From Papilionanthe hookeriana x Papilionanthe teres (lineage: Eukaryota > Streptophyta > Magnoliopsida > Asparagales > Orchidaceae): a DNA stretch of 64,000 nt. Both the position numbers and the translations under genes were made by a program. The notes beneath the pieces were generated by a model. It searched no databases, was not told the DNA's origin, and saw only the letters and a list, made by a program, of their open reading frames with translations. Position 1 is the first letter of the stretch. Every line of letters starts with the position of its first letter. Positions 10,560 to 22,671 of this stretch are shown one piece after another. The stretch covers positions 25,809,623-25,873,622 of the forward strand of contig CM040431.1 in NCBI GenBank assembly GCA_022702705.1. The letters are read 5' to 3'.

Positions 10560-12600
10560 TAATAGAAAGTTTGCTCCATCTATATTTTCTTATTGGCTCG
10601 TATCCGGATAGTTATTTTTTGTTGTGAAAATATCAGCTATCTTTAAGCTTGCTCGGAGAGGACACAAGTTCCTCGAGTGTAGTTCACTGATATTCTTGAA
10701 TGTGTCAATGATTCTTATCCTTAGCTAACCGTCATCTTCTTGAGAGCCAATGTGTTTTTACCTGAGATATCCTTTTCGACCTAGAAATCATTGGATTTTC
10801 CTATAGGTCTTACCTCTTTGGAGGCTTTTAGCCACTCCGACAAGATTTATTGTTGTCTAGTATCTCTAGCTCCCCTGAGCGACTAGAGAGAGTCTTGGGT
10901 AAAAATGCATTTGACCTTTCCAAAGATAGTCAATAACTTTTTTATAAATGGGTTTTTAGCGCATTTTGGGGCTATACTGACTTGAATTTTTAGCACTTCG
11001 ACATTCAGTTTGAAAGAAACTTGAGCAGTATTGAGGCTGTATTTCTTATTCATCACTTGCCTTTTTACTCCATTTTTACTACCATGGGGCCTTTTTGATA
11101 TGGATTGTGATTTGTTTTTGTGACTGACAATTCGACAATTTGCCATTCGCAAGATATTTTTTTGGAAACTTCTCCTAGAAAATGGGTTTGGCTGGTCTTT
11201 TTCGTTGTCAGCAAGATAAGAGCAAACGCCAATTAATGAAATAATGATTAAAATGTTAATGAGTTGCTTAAGAGAATATGAAGAGGTAATATTCATTATC
11301 CCTTGTATTTTCCAAAACATCTTTTTTCCAGATCATTAAGCATTATGACTGCCCATGGTTATAAATTGATATGGAACTCCTTAGGAAAAATTATCTCCAA
11401 GAAAACTCATTAGTGTAAGTTTTTAAACATGAGTTTTGGCGTTTGTCCTTCAATGTTTGAAGAGAGAGTGACCGTGAAAGAATAGAGACAATGGATCATT
11501 CAATCCAATTGCCTTAATTTTACTCTTCATGTTTATTGAACTCCAAAATATAAAATTTCTTGCTCGTTGACTTCAAATAAGGAATTGTTCATATTCAAAA
11601 GCCAAGAAGTTTTCTTATCGCATGTTGGGTGGAGACTCTTTTCCTAACAGAGAATCTCTTTCAACATGTGATTAGTCTTTGTCGGTGCTCTCGGTCTTAC
11701 AAGCTTATCAGCCAAGGACTTCCCGATGCTACGGCTCATCTGTCACTCACACTTGAGGCAAATGAACTGGAGGTGATGACCTTTCGACCCTTCTCCGATC
11801 CTTTTTATTGGTAGCTGCGCGCGAAGCCTTTTGCATCAACCTCCATTTTTGGAAGCATGGAAGGGTTGATCCAGAGTTTTCTGATTTCGTAGAAAGTTCT
11901 GGATCCAGGTTTTCTGATTTCTCCAAATAAGCAGGACTGCATACCATGTATTCTCCTTTTACTTATTGTAAGAACAAGAACCGGTTATATGGTGTAATCA
12001 CCCGATGATAAATAAAACAATTCCACATTCTTTTTTATCTCGTCCCCTTTTGAGTTTTCTCTTTACTTTGTTTGAAATTGAACTCCAACAGCAGAGAGTT
12101 CCCCGATTCTTTCCACGGAATTGCTTCATAGGATATAGTTACTGCAAATTGACTTCTATCTATATGTGACTTAAAAGGAATGATAACACTTTCACATCGT
12201 TACTTGTACAATTAATATGTTCAAAGGAGCTTCTTCATAAATCTAGCCCATAATATATCATTACTTATTCAAGAGAAGGAGAATCACTTATAAGACAAGG
12301 CTATCCTTCAACTCGAAAGGTCTACAACTCTCCTACTGGACTTACATCATTGTAAGCTTATAGCTACTACATAAAACTACCTACGGGTCTCCAACCTTCC
12401 CAACAGAATAGTCACTACCCTTATAGTGACATCGCCTAGTCTTTCTATTTGTAATTAGTTAGAACTTTTTTGCACCAAGTTACTAAAGTATTACAATATA
12501 AGGCTTAAACTGCACGAGTACTTATCTTTTTGGTAAATGTTGCTATGCTATTCCGCTTTGAGGGCAAAGATCATCAAATCATCCCTGCTCTATGTCCTGG
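10560..12600. other. non-coding region between antisense tract and integrase
   Basis: About 2 kb inside the Tat-type element. The longest frame (minus strand, 10883-11320, 145 codons) has no motif I recognise. I see no gene here. Confidence 0.4.
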
Positions 12601-12613
12601 GGACTTATTTTCC

Positions 12614-13790
12614 CTATATGCTCCAAGACCCGATTTGCTCATTGATTATGTAAGGTCCAAACAGGAAAGGATCAATTTTTCTCGGTGCCTGATCGTGAGT
12701 TGTACTGTCCACCTTCAGCATCAGATCACTCGTCTTGAATCGCCGCTCCTTGATTCTCGTGTTATAATACTTAGTCATTCTTTTTTTGACCTCTTCTTGT
12801 GGCATGGACGATTGATCAATGAGTTCTTCCAATAAGACCGAATATTCTTGCAAACCTTTATATTAAACATTTTTCACTCTACGAGTTCAGACTCTTTGAA
12901 ATTAGATGCAGTAAAGACTCGCTGACCGGTTATGTCATATTATACGGGAAGCATTGCTTCAACCCCATGAGATAAGATGAAAGGAGTCTGGTTCGTGGAG
13001 AGGGCGATGTGCGAAGTGCTCATAAGACTAATAGCAACATTGCAACCCACTTGCTTTTTATTCATTCGAGATTCTTTTTGAGTAGGCTCAGAATGAGATT
13101 ATTTGTATCTAGCCGTTGACATGAACTTTAAACGTATATCTTGGTTACTGTAAAATTCTTTCACTTTCCAGTAGGCGAATTGAGTCACTTTCGATAATTA
13201 TAACAATGGGTAGGCCATATATGTAGATGATAACAGTCCATATGATATTTTAGAGTATATCGGCAATGATTTTGGTCAAAGGCTTGGGCTCGATCCACTT
13301 GAAAAGATAATCAATCATAACAAGAATATACTTCATCCTTTATCGGGGGCAGGAGATCTCAGTAGATCCATCCCCAATATTGTGAAAGGCAAATTGACTA
13401 TTTAAACGTTGTAATTTGTGTGACAACTGAAGTTGCGTAGAGGCGAAATTCTAACATTGCGTGCATTTCTTAGAGAAATCTTCAACTTCTTCTCGGAGTG
13501 TGTGGCAATAATAACCTTGCCTGAGAATTTTATTTGCCAAAGTCCTTCCTCTGTAGTGACTTCAGCATTCCCTTGAATGAACCTCTTGTAGAACTCCGAC
13601 TTTTTCGTCTTCTCCGACATGTTTGAGGGAAGCAGAGGTGATTAGCTTTCTGAATAGTTCTTCATCAATGATCAGGTAATGCGTCGCTTTGATCCAAAAC
13701 TTTTGAGGATCCTCAATTCTGTCGGGATTAAGCCTAAAAACAGGTATCATCTTATGGGATCGATCCAACTGTCGGTTGACTGCACTTGTA
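12614..13790 (-). pseudogene. Ty3/gypsy integrase, degenerate
   Basis: The C-terminal GPY-type region is visible in 12853-12614 (MTKYYNTRIKERRF, FLFGPYII). The catalytic core is recognisable but broken at about 13385-13250 (MKYILVMIDYLFKWIEPKPL, matching the usual DYFTKWVEAEPL block). An H2C2-proximal region lies at 13768-13562 (WIKATHYLIIDEELFRK). Stops between these blocks exclude a functional enzyme. It follows RNase H on the minus strand, as expected for Ty3/gypsy. Confidence 0.8.
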
Positions 13791-13899
13791 GGTTTAAATC
13801 TTTGGCTTCCTCGATGACCAGTTGATCTGGGTGAGGGTCAATCTATTGTAAATGTCTTATCTTTTTGATAGCACGTCAACGAGCTGGTTCTCCTCTCGC

Positions 13900-14240
13900 G
13901 TGTTATGTTCGATTTAGAAATACTCAAGCTTGCTTACCTTTGCTTTGCCTTTTATCATGTATTTACGCATAACTGCAGCTCGTATTTTGAGCAACCCATT
14001 GATTTTATTTACTACCAACAGAGAGTCAGATTTAATTAGAAGATGGGTTACCCCCATCCCCAGTGAAAACCTTAAGCCGACAACCAGCGCTTCATACTCT
14101 GTTTGATTGTTGGTTGTGTCGAAGTTGGGCTGGATATAATGACTCAGAATATACTCTGAAGGTCGGCACAACACCATTCCCTCAATTTCTAGAAGCTCCA
14201 TCCACATAAAATGTCCAGAGCCTATCCTTTTCTATATTAA
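13900..14240 (-). pseudogene. retrotransposon RNase H (RVT_3-like), degenerate
   Basis: The frame 14207-13914 carries NNQTEYEALVVGLRFSLGMG and LLIKSDSLLVVNKINGL, the E- and D-containing blocks of the RNase HI-like domain found after RT in Tat elements. The upstream D-bearing strand is less clear. Isolated as a fragment by surrounding stops. Confidence 0.8.
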
Positions 14241-14739
14241 CTTCTTCGTCTGTTGATCCCTTGGAGAAATGAGTTAGGAATTTGGTAATGACTTAAGTTT
14301 AATTGTCGTTCTGGGTATATATAGAATGTCGAACTCAATTAATTCCATTGTCTAGTTGAGCAGTCTCCCTCAGTGGTCGGGTTTGGACAATAAAGACTTT
14401 CGATGATGGTAAATATTGAAGTGCACCGTGAGAGCTTGTAAGGGCGTAATTTTCTTATTGAGATGATTAGTGCCAACAAAATTTGTCATTATTATTTATT
14501 TTCTTTTAGCTTCCCGGATTATCTTATGTAATAGATTGGCAACTATTTCTTGTTCTTCTCCCAAACAAGTAGTGAATTGATAGCATCTCTGCCAAGGTAA
14601 ATGTATAGTTCTTCTCCCGCACAGGCTTTGCAACAAAGTGATGATAATAGGTCATTTAGTTGCGTGAAGGCTCGCTCATTAGAGCCCTTAATAAATTTGA
14701 AAAAGGGAGAACAACGATCTCCAAACATTGAGAAAAATC

Positions 14740-15330
14740 TATTTAAGCCCTGAAATACGTCCGGCTATGACTTGCACTCCTTTTAGATTCTTAGGAGGTG
14801 ACATGTCTAAGTATTGTATGGACCTTCTCAGAATTCGTCTTTATTCCACCAGGCGTAAATAAATATTAGAAAATTTTCCAAAACTGGCTCCGAAAATATA
14901 TTTCAGAGGGTTAAGTTTGAGGTTGAACTTCCTTAGGGTTGTGAAAGTTTACCCCATGTCTTGCATGTGTTGTTCTAGTGATTTATTTTTCACTAGGAGA
15001 TCGTCGATGTAGATTTCAACATTTCTTCCCTTTTGATTTGTGAAAATTAGATCCATCAATCTTTAAACCAAAATGCATTACGTTATAGCAATACAACCCT
15101 TCTGTGTTAACAAAGGCAATTTTTTCCGCATCAGCTAAGAGTATCGTGCTCTGGTGTTATCCAGAGAACACGTCTAAGAAAATCATGAATGAATGTCCCC
15201 CTATCGAGTCGACTAACGCATCGATTTGAAGTAGCGGGCAACTATTTTTCGAACAAACTGCCTTCAGGTTGTAGTCAATGCACATCCTCGTCACTTATCT
15301 TTCGACCAACACTGCATTATCAAGTCAATC
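14740..15330 (-). pseudogene. Ty3/gypsy reverse transcriptase, degenerate
   Basis: Minus-strand translation gives RMCIDYNLKAVCSKN (the CVDYTDLNKACPKD block), then GHSFMIFLDVFSG, KIAFVNTEGLYCYNVMHFGL and the catalytic EIYIDDLLVKN at about 15020-14990. After that comes a PxK-linked thumb region. Frames change several times and stops are present. Confidence 0.85.
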
Positions 15331-15981
15331 GAGATATTGCAGTTCCTGGATGAAACTGACATCTAGTAGTTTTGCAACATCTTATCGAAAAGGTAGATCT
15401 AGGTTATTCTTCATGACCAACATTTTCTGCTTGCTGGGTTTGGCTTTTGGCTTAGCGTTCATTCAATGGAAGGTGATCTTGATTTTAACTCCAAGCATTT
15501 CACTCGGACTCCATGAGAAGACAGCTCGATGATTTCTTAGGACGATGATTAGTTGATCTCAATGATCTCTGTTGAAATTAGTGTTGATCAAGAAGGTCCT
15601 TCCTGCTGCTTCTTCGGAAACAGACACAATTTTTGGGACCTCTGTGGCTTCAATACCACTGCCTTTATTACTATCGAGCAGATCTTCCAGTACATCTTGC
15701 ACATTCTCTACGAATTATAAATAACATGTTCGGGACTGGACTATCTCCTTCAACGGAGATAATTTGTCCTCTAGTCCGAAACTAGATGGTGACATGTAGG
15801 TGGACATAATGCGCTGAAAGTATTTAGCAATGGTCCTTCAAAGATGGCACTGTATATGTTAGGGGTGTCTATGACGATGAAATCAGCTTTCATCGTGCAC
15901 TAGTGTTCTTCCCCCTAAGTCACTGAAAGGGCGATCACTCCACAAGCCTCTTTTGGTTCTCTGAAAAATCCATAAAGCGGT

Positions 15982-16120
15982 TCAGAGGTGGAAGCAAGCT
16001 GATTGACTACTATCCCCATTTTTTTCAAGGGCTCCTTTGAATAGAACGTTGGCACAGCTACTAATATCAATCAAGATATTACCGATCTGGTAATCCGCGA
16101 TGATGGCAGTGACCACGATG
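15982..16120 (-). pseudogene. retroviral-type aspartic protease, active site changed
   Basis: Within the frame 16287-15982 the segment IGNILIDISSCANVLFKGAL corresponds to the LVDTGSSADVLF active-site region of Tat proteases. The D-T/S-G triad reads D-I-S, so the catalytic motif is lost. Confidence 0.7.
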
Positions 16121-16616
16121 GCATCGTTAAAAAATTTCCACTGGCGGTCATAAGTGAGTGGATTGGTGTAGCACGCTCGAATAAAGAGGTTGAATAAATC
16201 TCCTTTGTCCTCAATTTCTTTAGGCAGACCTTCGTGAAGTGTCCGGTATGTCCCCTTCGAAGATGGTTGGCACAACATCGTCGACATAGTCCAACCTCAC
16301 CAGAGCGGGCTCATCTCTATCACCCTCGACAAGTCTCTTAACCTATCGTTGAGTAGAGGTTTCAAGGTCCACGATCTCCTTCAACTTTCCTGTGAATTCT
16401 TTGATCAAGTTACGAAGATGTCGGCACTCACCGGTGTTGTTACCATGGTCCCAATGATATGCATAGTATTTGTTATGATCATGAACGTATCGCCGCCTTC
16501 ATGGCAAAGGGCTTCTTGAAGAAGTCATTGTTTTGAATGGCCTCCACTATCTCGGCCATCGAGACTCTTAGAGGTCTGACTTCAGTAAGAGAGGTAGGTT
16601 AGGTCTTGACTCCTCT

Positions 16617-17540
16617 CTAGCCTTCTTCCAAATAATCTCCTATTGGTATCACCTTGCTTCTGGCGAAAACATTTGTCGGGAGCAATCTAAAATTCTTCTT
16701 TTCGAAGCGGTTCTTCGGGTTCCGACCATCATCATAAGGCTTCCCTTGGGCTTGTGGGCGGGAGGAACCAAGGCCGAAGTTGTACTCAACAGCAGATATG
16801 TGGGCATTTGCAAGCTCCATAAGCTTGGCTAAAGTCTTTGACTTCCGTAAGCTAAGAGCGTACTGGAATGGCCCCTCACGAAGACCTTGAGCCAGGACGA
16901 AGTTCAAGATCGTGGATGTCAAGCATCTCCCGTCGGAAGCAAGTGATGAAGCTTATAAAGCCCTCTATAGGTTCTTGGCAGATTTTTAGGAGAAATTGAT
17001 AGTTCTTTGGTTGCTTCTGTAGGCTAGTCAACTGAGCCACAAATGTATTTGAACTCTCTAAAGGAAGTGATGACTCATAGTGGCAAGTTGTTGAACAAGC
17101 GTAAGGTTGATTTTTTTAGCGTTGTGAAGAGCAAACAACACTTTAAAGCATCACTTATTCTAGGCAGATAGACTGCTGACTTGAATGAAGCCAAATGGTT
17201 GGTGGGGTCAAACTTCCCTTTGTAAGATTATAAAGATGAAATTTTAAACTTCCTTACTGCTCTGGCTTCCACGATCTCCCTGGAAAATGTGTTCTATGAC
17301 GGTCTTCCTCTTTTCTTCTTCATCTGGCTTCTTCATCCGAATACTCAGAAGTGAGTCTTCGCCTTCTTCTTTTTTCATCCACATACGAGGCTTCAAAATG
17401 TTCCCCTTCTTCTAAACGATATGAGCTATCTCTTTGAGTTTCTTCTCGCTCGAATATTGAACCAAGAGCTCTCCTAAGTCCGGCTCTCGGTAAGTTTTTT
17501 CTGGGAGGCTCTTGTCCCGATGACTCTTTCCTACGGGCAC
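16617..17540 (-). pseudogene. Ty3/gypsy gag, degenerate
   Basis: The capsid C-terminal part is in 16922-16617 (FVLAQGLREGPFQYALSLRK, TLAKLMELANAHISAVE, then a basic tail). The N-terminal part is in 17600-17412 (KSHRDKSLPEK and onward). The leader on the minus strand contains GATCAGTGCCCGTAGG near 17540, resembling the GGCGCCGTCTGTGGG motif usually found after the 5' LTR of such elements. Interrupted by stops. Confidence 0.7.
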
Positions 17541-17598
17541 TGATCCCGTAAATTCAATATATGTTATGGGCTCGTTTCTTACTATAGCTAAGATCACC

Positions 17599-17786
17599 AT
17601 CTCTATTAGTTGTCACTTGCTAGGTGGGCTAGGTCACCTTCATGGAAGAGATGAAATTCAACCACTTCGGCAAGTGGTTTCAGTTTAGCAATTTCAAAAT
17701 GAGAGCTCGGTTAGGCATATAAGTTTTTGTGTTAGAATACACATAGGAAGCCAGTATTCAGGTATATAATCATATTTTTGTATACA
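17599..17786 (-). repeat. 5' LTR of the Tat-type element (right end)
   Basis: A partner of 514-781, shorter because it has fewer 27-bp units. It ends with GTATACA on the plus strand and is followed by TGAAC. On the minus strand gag follows it directly. Confidence 0.7.
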
Positions 17787-17791
17787 TGAAC
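17787..17791. repeat. target-site duplication TGAAC (right)
   Basis: Identical to 509-513. Confidence 0.6.
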
Positions 17792-17831
17792 GTTTATTTG
17801 TCAATTAATGAATCTATACATGACTACCTAA

Positions 17832-17836
17832 GGCTC
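17832..17836. repeat. target-site duplication GGCTC (copy A, left)
   Basis: An exact match to 23558-23562. It lies 45 bp beyond the right LTR of the Tat-type element. Confidence 0.8.
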
Positions 17837-20800
17837 TGTCGGCGTATTTTTGGGTGTGAAGTGCCCGTAAGAAGCTGTCGGTCGCCGGAATAGAAATCTC
17901 GTCGCCCGCTTCAGAAGGATCCTTCAAGAAAAGGAAGGGAATCAACCGACTCATATTTTTCATAGTTTAAATGAAAGAGCAGCTACATATCGTTTCATGC
18001 ATTTATCCCGAAAGACAAGACAAGACTTGAGAGTGAGGCTCGATCAAATAAACTAAGAATATATGACCTTCGTTTCGGTCTCGCGAAACCATTTTATTTC
18101 GTCGACAAGTTCCCCTATTTAATACGAAGAATTAAATAGTGTTTATTTTAAATCTAGGTTCGGAATGCTTCCTATAAGGCAAGCTCCTATAGTTAATTAC
18201 ATCTTAAATGATCGAAATCACTTAAGAAACTCTCAATAAAAATCGTGAAATATTATCTTCAGGAGATCAAAAGAAATGACTTTTCAACGTAATCGGACAA
18301 AGAGGTGTGAAGTGGACCTACCAAATCCTGAACATTTTATCAGTAGATCCAAAGCGAAGAAGACTAGAGGATATCGGAGATCGTGAGGCGAACCTCGGTG
18401 ACTTCCCAAGTTATCCTATGATTCGACTTTGATTTAGGAGATATTATTTAAAGGTTTCATCCCGCCAATTTTATTTAATTACGGCTTACATTCGTGTGAA
18501 ACGATCACACGAACATCCTAAGATGTGAGGATTTAGGTCATAACGAACGACAACTCCTGAATCCTAAAGCTGAGTCGGGGCTTATATCGTACGACAAAGC
18601 TATACAAAGGCCTAAAAGGAGGTTGAGGATTTATGTCGCGCTAGGCGAACGACCTCGAAATCCTATTGATTGTTGTTTAATCACTAAGGAATGGCTTAAT
18701 TGATGAAGACATGTTTCATTGTTAAGATGGCCGTGCTTGCCTACCGCTAGCTTCAGCTCTTCTCAGTGAAGAGGTTAAGTTTTCTAAGATGACAAGTCAA
18801 AATATTCAATCAGGTAGCTCATTAGTTGAGTTCTCTTAAACATCCTAAGCAAGATGTTTAAAGGTCAGACAAGTAGATATAGAAGGTATGTAGACACGTA
18901 AAAACAAGAAAGATGCAAGAGAAAGATAAGACAACGTGCTAAGCAGGAAAGCATGCAGTGAGTAGGTATGCAAAAAGTAATAACAACAAGATAAAGCATG
19001 CAAGAGTAGCAGTACGCAAAAAGTAATACGCCGTAAATGTAAACAAACCTGTATACCTGGAAGATCCGTAGTCTTCTTATGTGTAGCCGGCAGGAGTGTG
19101 TCACGTGAAAGCCAAGCAAAAGAAGAAAAAGGTCGTCGAAAAGCTCGAGAAAAATAAAATAACTAACTCATAACAGAAAGCCCGAGAAAAGAAATAGTAA
19201 AAAGTCATCAAAACTCCGAGAAAATCCTAAAAAGGGACCACGAGTGCTCTATCAAAAATCAAACGAAAACCCGAAGAAAGCCGCAAGCACTCTGGCCGTA
19301 GCTAGGCTCGAACCGCGTAAGATCGCACGAAGAGTCGTCGAAGGCTACTCGGTCACCCGAGCGTATAGAGCCCGCTACTCGGCCTAGAGGGTGTCCAACT
19401 AAACCTAACTTGTGAGAGATGTTCTCGACCCAAACCGATAATCAACAAGTCGGACAACCAGATTTTATAATATAGTTTTTAAATTTTATATATTTTTTTA
19501 AGCATGCACGTGAATTTCGAGCATACAAAAGAGAGCGTATGTATATATATATTTTTTGTATGTAGGTAGTAGTATCGGTTCTAATCGATTTTTGAAATTT
19601 GGGGTTGTCCACGAGTCGACTATTTCGTCTGGTAGAGGTCACTAAGCAATCCTAAGAAGGCACGGGTGTCCCGCTAAACTTTATACTGTGAACGATATCG
19701 TCATCCTACGGTTCGCCGGGTCCTAGAAGCGAGTACTCGGTGTTGCAGGATGTGATATCATTCTACTCTATCACTCGGCGTGCCTTTAAGCATCATCGCC
19801 GTCATTGCCCCAAAACAAAACAAAACCAAACTCCGAGTGGAGCGGGGAAAACGTGTCAAGCAACAAGGAGGGGAAAAGAAGACTAAACCACCTTCGAATT
19901 CGAAGGGTCAATTCGACGGATGGGTTATTCTAAAATTCCCCTAAGACATGTAATAACAAACATCGAAAACAAAACCCGAGCTCCCTGAATCAACCCCGAA
20001 GGTGTCATTTTCTTGCTCAAATGCAATGATATCAAAAAGAGTTTTTAAAAGCGAAAATCCTGAAAAAAAAATCGTTCAAGGCCTTTAAAATCAAGCAAAA
20101 GAGGAAATGGCTTGGGACAAACACTGGTTGCTAATGTTTCCAAACCCGCACTAGAGTTAAGCTCTCCGAATTTCAAAGAAATCAATGGCTTCTTGAAATC
20201 TCTCCTCACAAGCAAATTAAAGAAAACCCCCATATCATCACAACAAATTCCATAGGCAAGGGTGACTAAAAGTAAAACCACTATGGACCAAGCCAACAAC
20301 AACCAGACGATCCTTAAACTCCCAATGAAAAAGACAAACTTCCAAATTTATAATAAAGTGAATGGAAAAGCTTTTCAAAATCAATTTAACTCCAATTTCA
20401 TCAAATAAAGTATGGTAAAGCTATTCCAAATATGGTGCTCGATTCCTTCCCTCAAGCAAGCCAAAGGGATACTTCCAAACCATTTCAATCAATCTCACAG
20501 GTAAGAGTAGCAAAAGGTAAGGCTCCCACTTAAATCACCACATTAAAGCTCACGGCCAAAGGTGCTACAAGAGTCAAGGAGGCTCACGGCAAGACAGCAA
20601 AGGGGAAGTAATCCCAACATAAGATTTATAAGAGGATCGTCACAAAGCCGTAACTACAGCCCAACACAAGGCCACAACAGAAAAAACCACTATAGAGGTG
20701 AGACCGAGCTAACACAGGGTTCAAAACCCGAGCCAAGTACGAAGTCAAAACAAACTCAGCACAAAGCCAAAGCTAAAGGTATTGAGAGAGTTAACCCGAG

Positions 20801-20911
20801 CCCTCATAGGACCAAAATACAAGTCACAGCAAGGCTGAGAATAAGCTAAAAATCAGGTTACAGTAGTCCTAACCCAAATTCAGAGCAAAAGGTGCCCAGT
20901 CCACACAAAAC

Positions 20912-21500
20912 CAGAAACCGAGTCACAATGAGGCTGGAAATAAATTCAGCTCCAGGTTACAACATTTCCAACGTAAAGCCAAATCAGAAATATCAACAGA
21001 ATCAAAACCAAGCGCCAATAAGGCTGAAAGCAAGCCCAACTCCAAGTTAAAGCAGCCCCAATATAGAACCAATGTAAGAAGTGCCAAAGGATCCAAACCG
21101 AGCACAACAAGGCTGAAAAACGAACCCAGCTTTAAGTTAAAACAGTTCCAACATAAAGCTAAAACCGGAAGTGTCAAAAGAGCCAAAATCGAGCCACAAC
21201 AAGACCGAAGATAAGCCCAACTCCAAATTACAGCAATCCCAACATAAAGCCAAAATCAGAGAAAGCTAAAGGAGCCAACCCGAGCCACAGCTAAGCTGGG
21301 GGCAAATCCAGCTTTAAATTGAAACAGGGGAACAGCAAGACTAACAGAAAGCCGAGCCACATAAGGCCAAAACCAAATCCCGAATTTAAGCTTAGAACAA
21401 AGAATACGATGGGACTCAACAAAACCGAGCCACATGAGGCTAAAACCAAGTCCAACCACGATTAAATCCCATACCCAACATAAGGCTAAAACAAACCCGT
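20912..21500. repeat. degenerate ~91-bp tandem array inside copy A
   Basis: Units beginning with a variant of CCGAGCCACAA-AAGGCTGA start near 20912, 21008, 21097, 21189 and 21280 (spacing 89-96 bp), followed by shortened units near 21352 and 21425. Each carries AAGCCCA(A/G)CTCCA, then a TTCCAACATAAAGCC(A)AAA block. Similar decayed units probably extend leftward to about 20550. Confidence 0.7.
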
Positions 21501-22661
21501 TCGAGAACTTATCAAATGAATCATGTGTATATATATTTAAACATAGCCTTAGCTTGAGATTAAAAGAGAGGCTAAACTTGGATTACAATAACACTTCCAT
21601 GCTTTCATGCATCAATTCATGACTATGACATGCTTGCAGGCAAGAATAAACTTAGAAAACTTTCCATATCCATTTAACATGCTTTTATGGAGGGCAAAGA
21701 CGCAAGGAGCCTAAGAATTAAACTTCCATACATTCAAAACATAGAGCCACCATATGCTTCATATAAGAACAAGTGTGAAACTTCTCAAATTAAACTAAGC
21801 TTCTTCCTAGCATGACATTTTGGTAAGGAAAAGCTAGAAGGAGCAAGAGATAAGCCCCACATACATATTGAAAAAGCTAAATGAATTCTTCCATGACTCA
21901 TGCCAAGCCAAAGCCGATAGAAAGCCTTACAATACATATCCTAACTTGCTTTGAACAAAAGAAAAGAGAAGAGCCAACATTATTCCAAGCCCATGCCCCA
22001 ACTTCTTTAACCATATGAAATAGAAATATACCACATTTTATCATCTTAAGCAAGTAAAGAAAAGAGAGCCAATGCCATACTATACTTCCACCCCTTTTTT
22101 TTTAGCAAGTAGAGAAGAGAAAAGAGATAATACCATGCAATGTTTCCACCATAAGCAAATGATCAAGCCTACTTCTAAAACATGCTCATATTTGGCTCTT
22201 TATCATGCTTGAATAATAAACCTCCCCCTCCCCAAATGAAATTATAATAAAAGGCCAACATGCCACTAGGAAGAAAAGAAGAGGAGGGACTATCGTTTAG
22301 GCTAGCATACAGGTCATACCCCCATTTTTACTACAAGTAATAGAAAGAAATTCCTTCAAATCCTCATGCAATAACACACTAACATGCCACTAGGGAGGGA
22401 GAACAAGAAACCATCATTTTAAGCATTCAACCAAACCATTCCATATCATGTAAACACCCAACCGAAATATTAAGCAGGAAGGACCGACCCAACAGCAAGG
22501 TTACGAACTCCCTGGGCCAAACCGAGAAAAATAGAGGGGAGGAAGGAGGTTACCAGACAATATGGAGCACACAAAAGGAGCAGCAAATTCAGGTAGCAAT
22601 CCTACAGCACTTCCCCTTCTCCAAGATGAAATTCGGCCAACTCTAAATCAACCCAGAATGG

Positions 22662-22671
22662 GGTTTTTATA
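22662..22671 (-). promoter_or_regulatory. TATA box of the giant LTR, copy A
   Basis: On the minus strand TATAAAAACC, 886 bp from the LTR start at 23557. The identical decamer occurs 929 bp from the start of copy B, within a conserved neighbourhood. This fits an LTR promoter. Confidence 0.6.

Larger units (their letters stand above)
514..17786 (-). mobile_element. decayed Tat-type Ty3/gypsy retrotransposon with nested half-LINEs
   Basis: A 17.3-kb element bounded by related LTRs (514-781 and 17599-17786) and by TGAAC on both sides. On the minus strand the order is LTR, gag (about 17.54-16.6 kb), protease (about 16.1-16.0), RT (about 15.3-14.74), RNase H (about 14.24-13.9), integrase (about 13.8-12.6), a long tail, LTR. 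PR-RT-RH-INT order places it in Ty3/gypsy. The type of gag, the RNase H with an NNQTEYEAL motif and the antisense coding tract between INT and the 3' LTR fit the Tat lineage (Grande/Retand-like), as inferred from known family features. Every frame has stops or frameshifts. About 3 kb is a later insertion of two ORF1-only LINEs (about 7.08-10.0 kb). Confidence 0.8.

Noticed and set aside
10883..11320. 145-codon minus-strand open frame as a gene
   Set aside because: No recognisable domain, no splice or promoter context, and it lies in the non-coding tail of a decayed retrotransposon.
20912..21500. Tandem array as a CRISPR
   Set aside because: Units are ~91 bp, degenerate along their whole length and lack the short identical repeat and unique spacer pattern; the DNA is plant nuclear.
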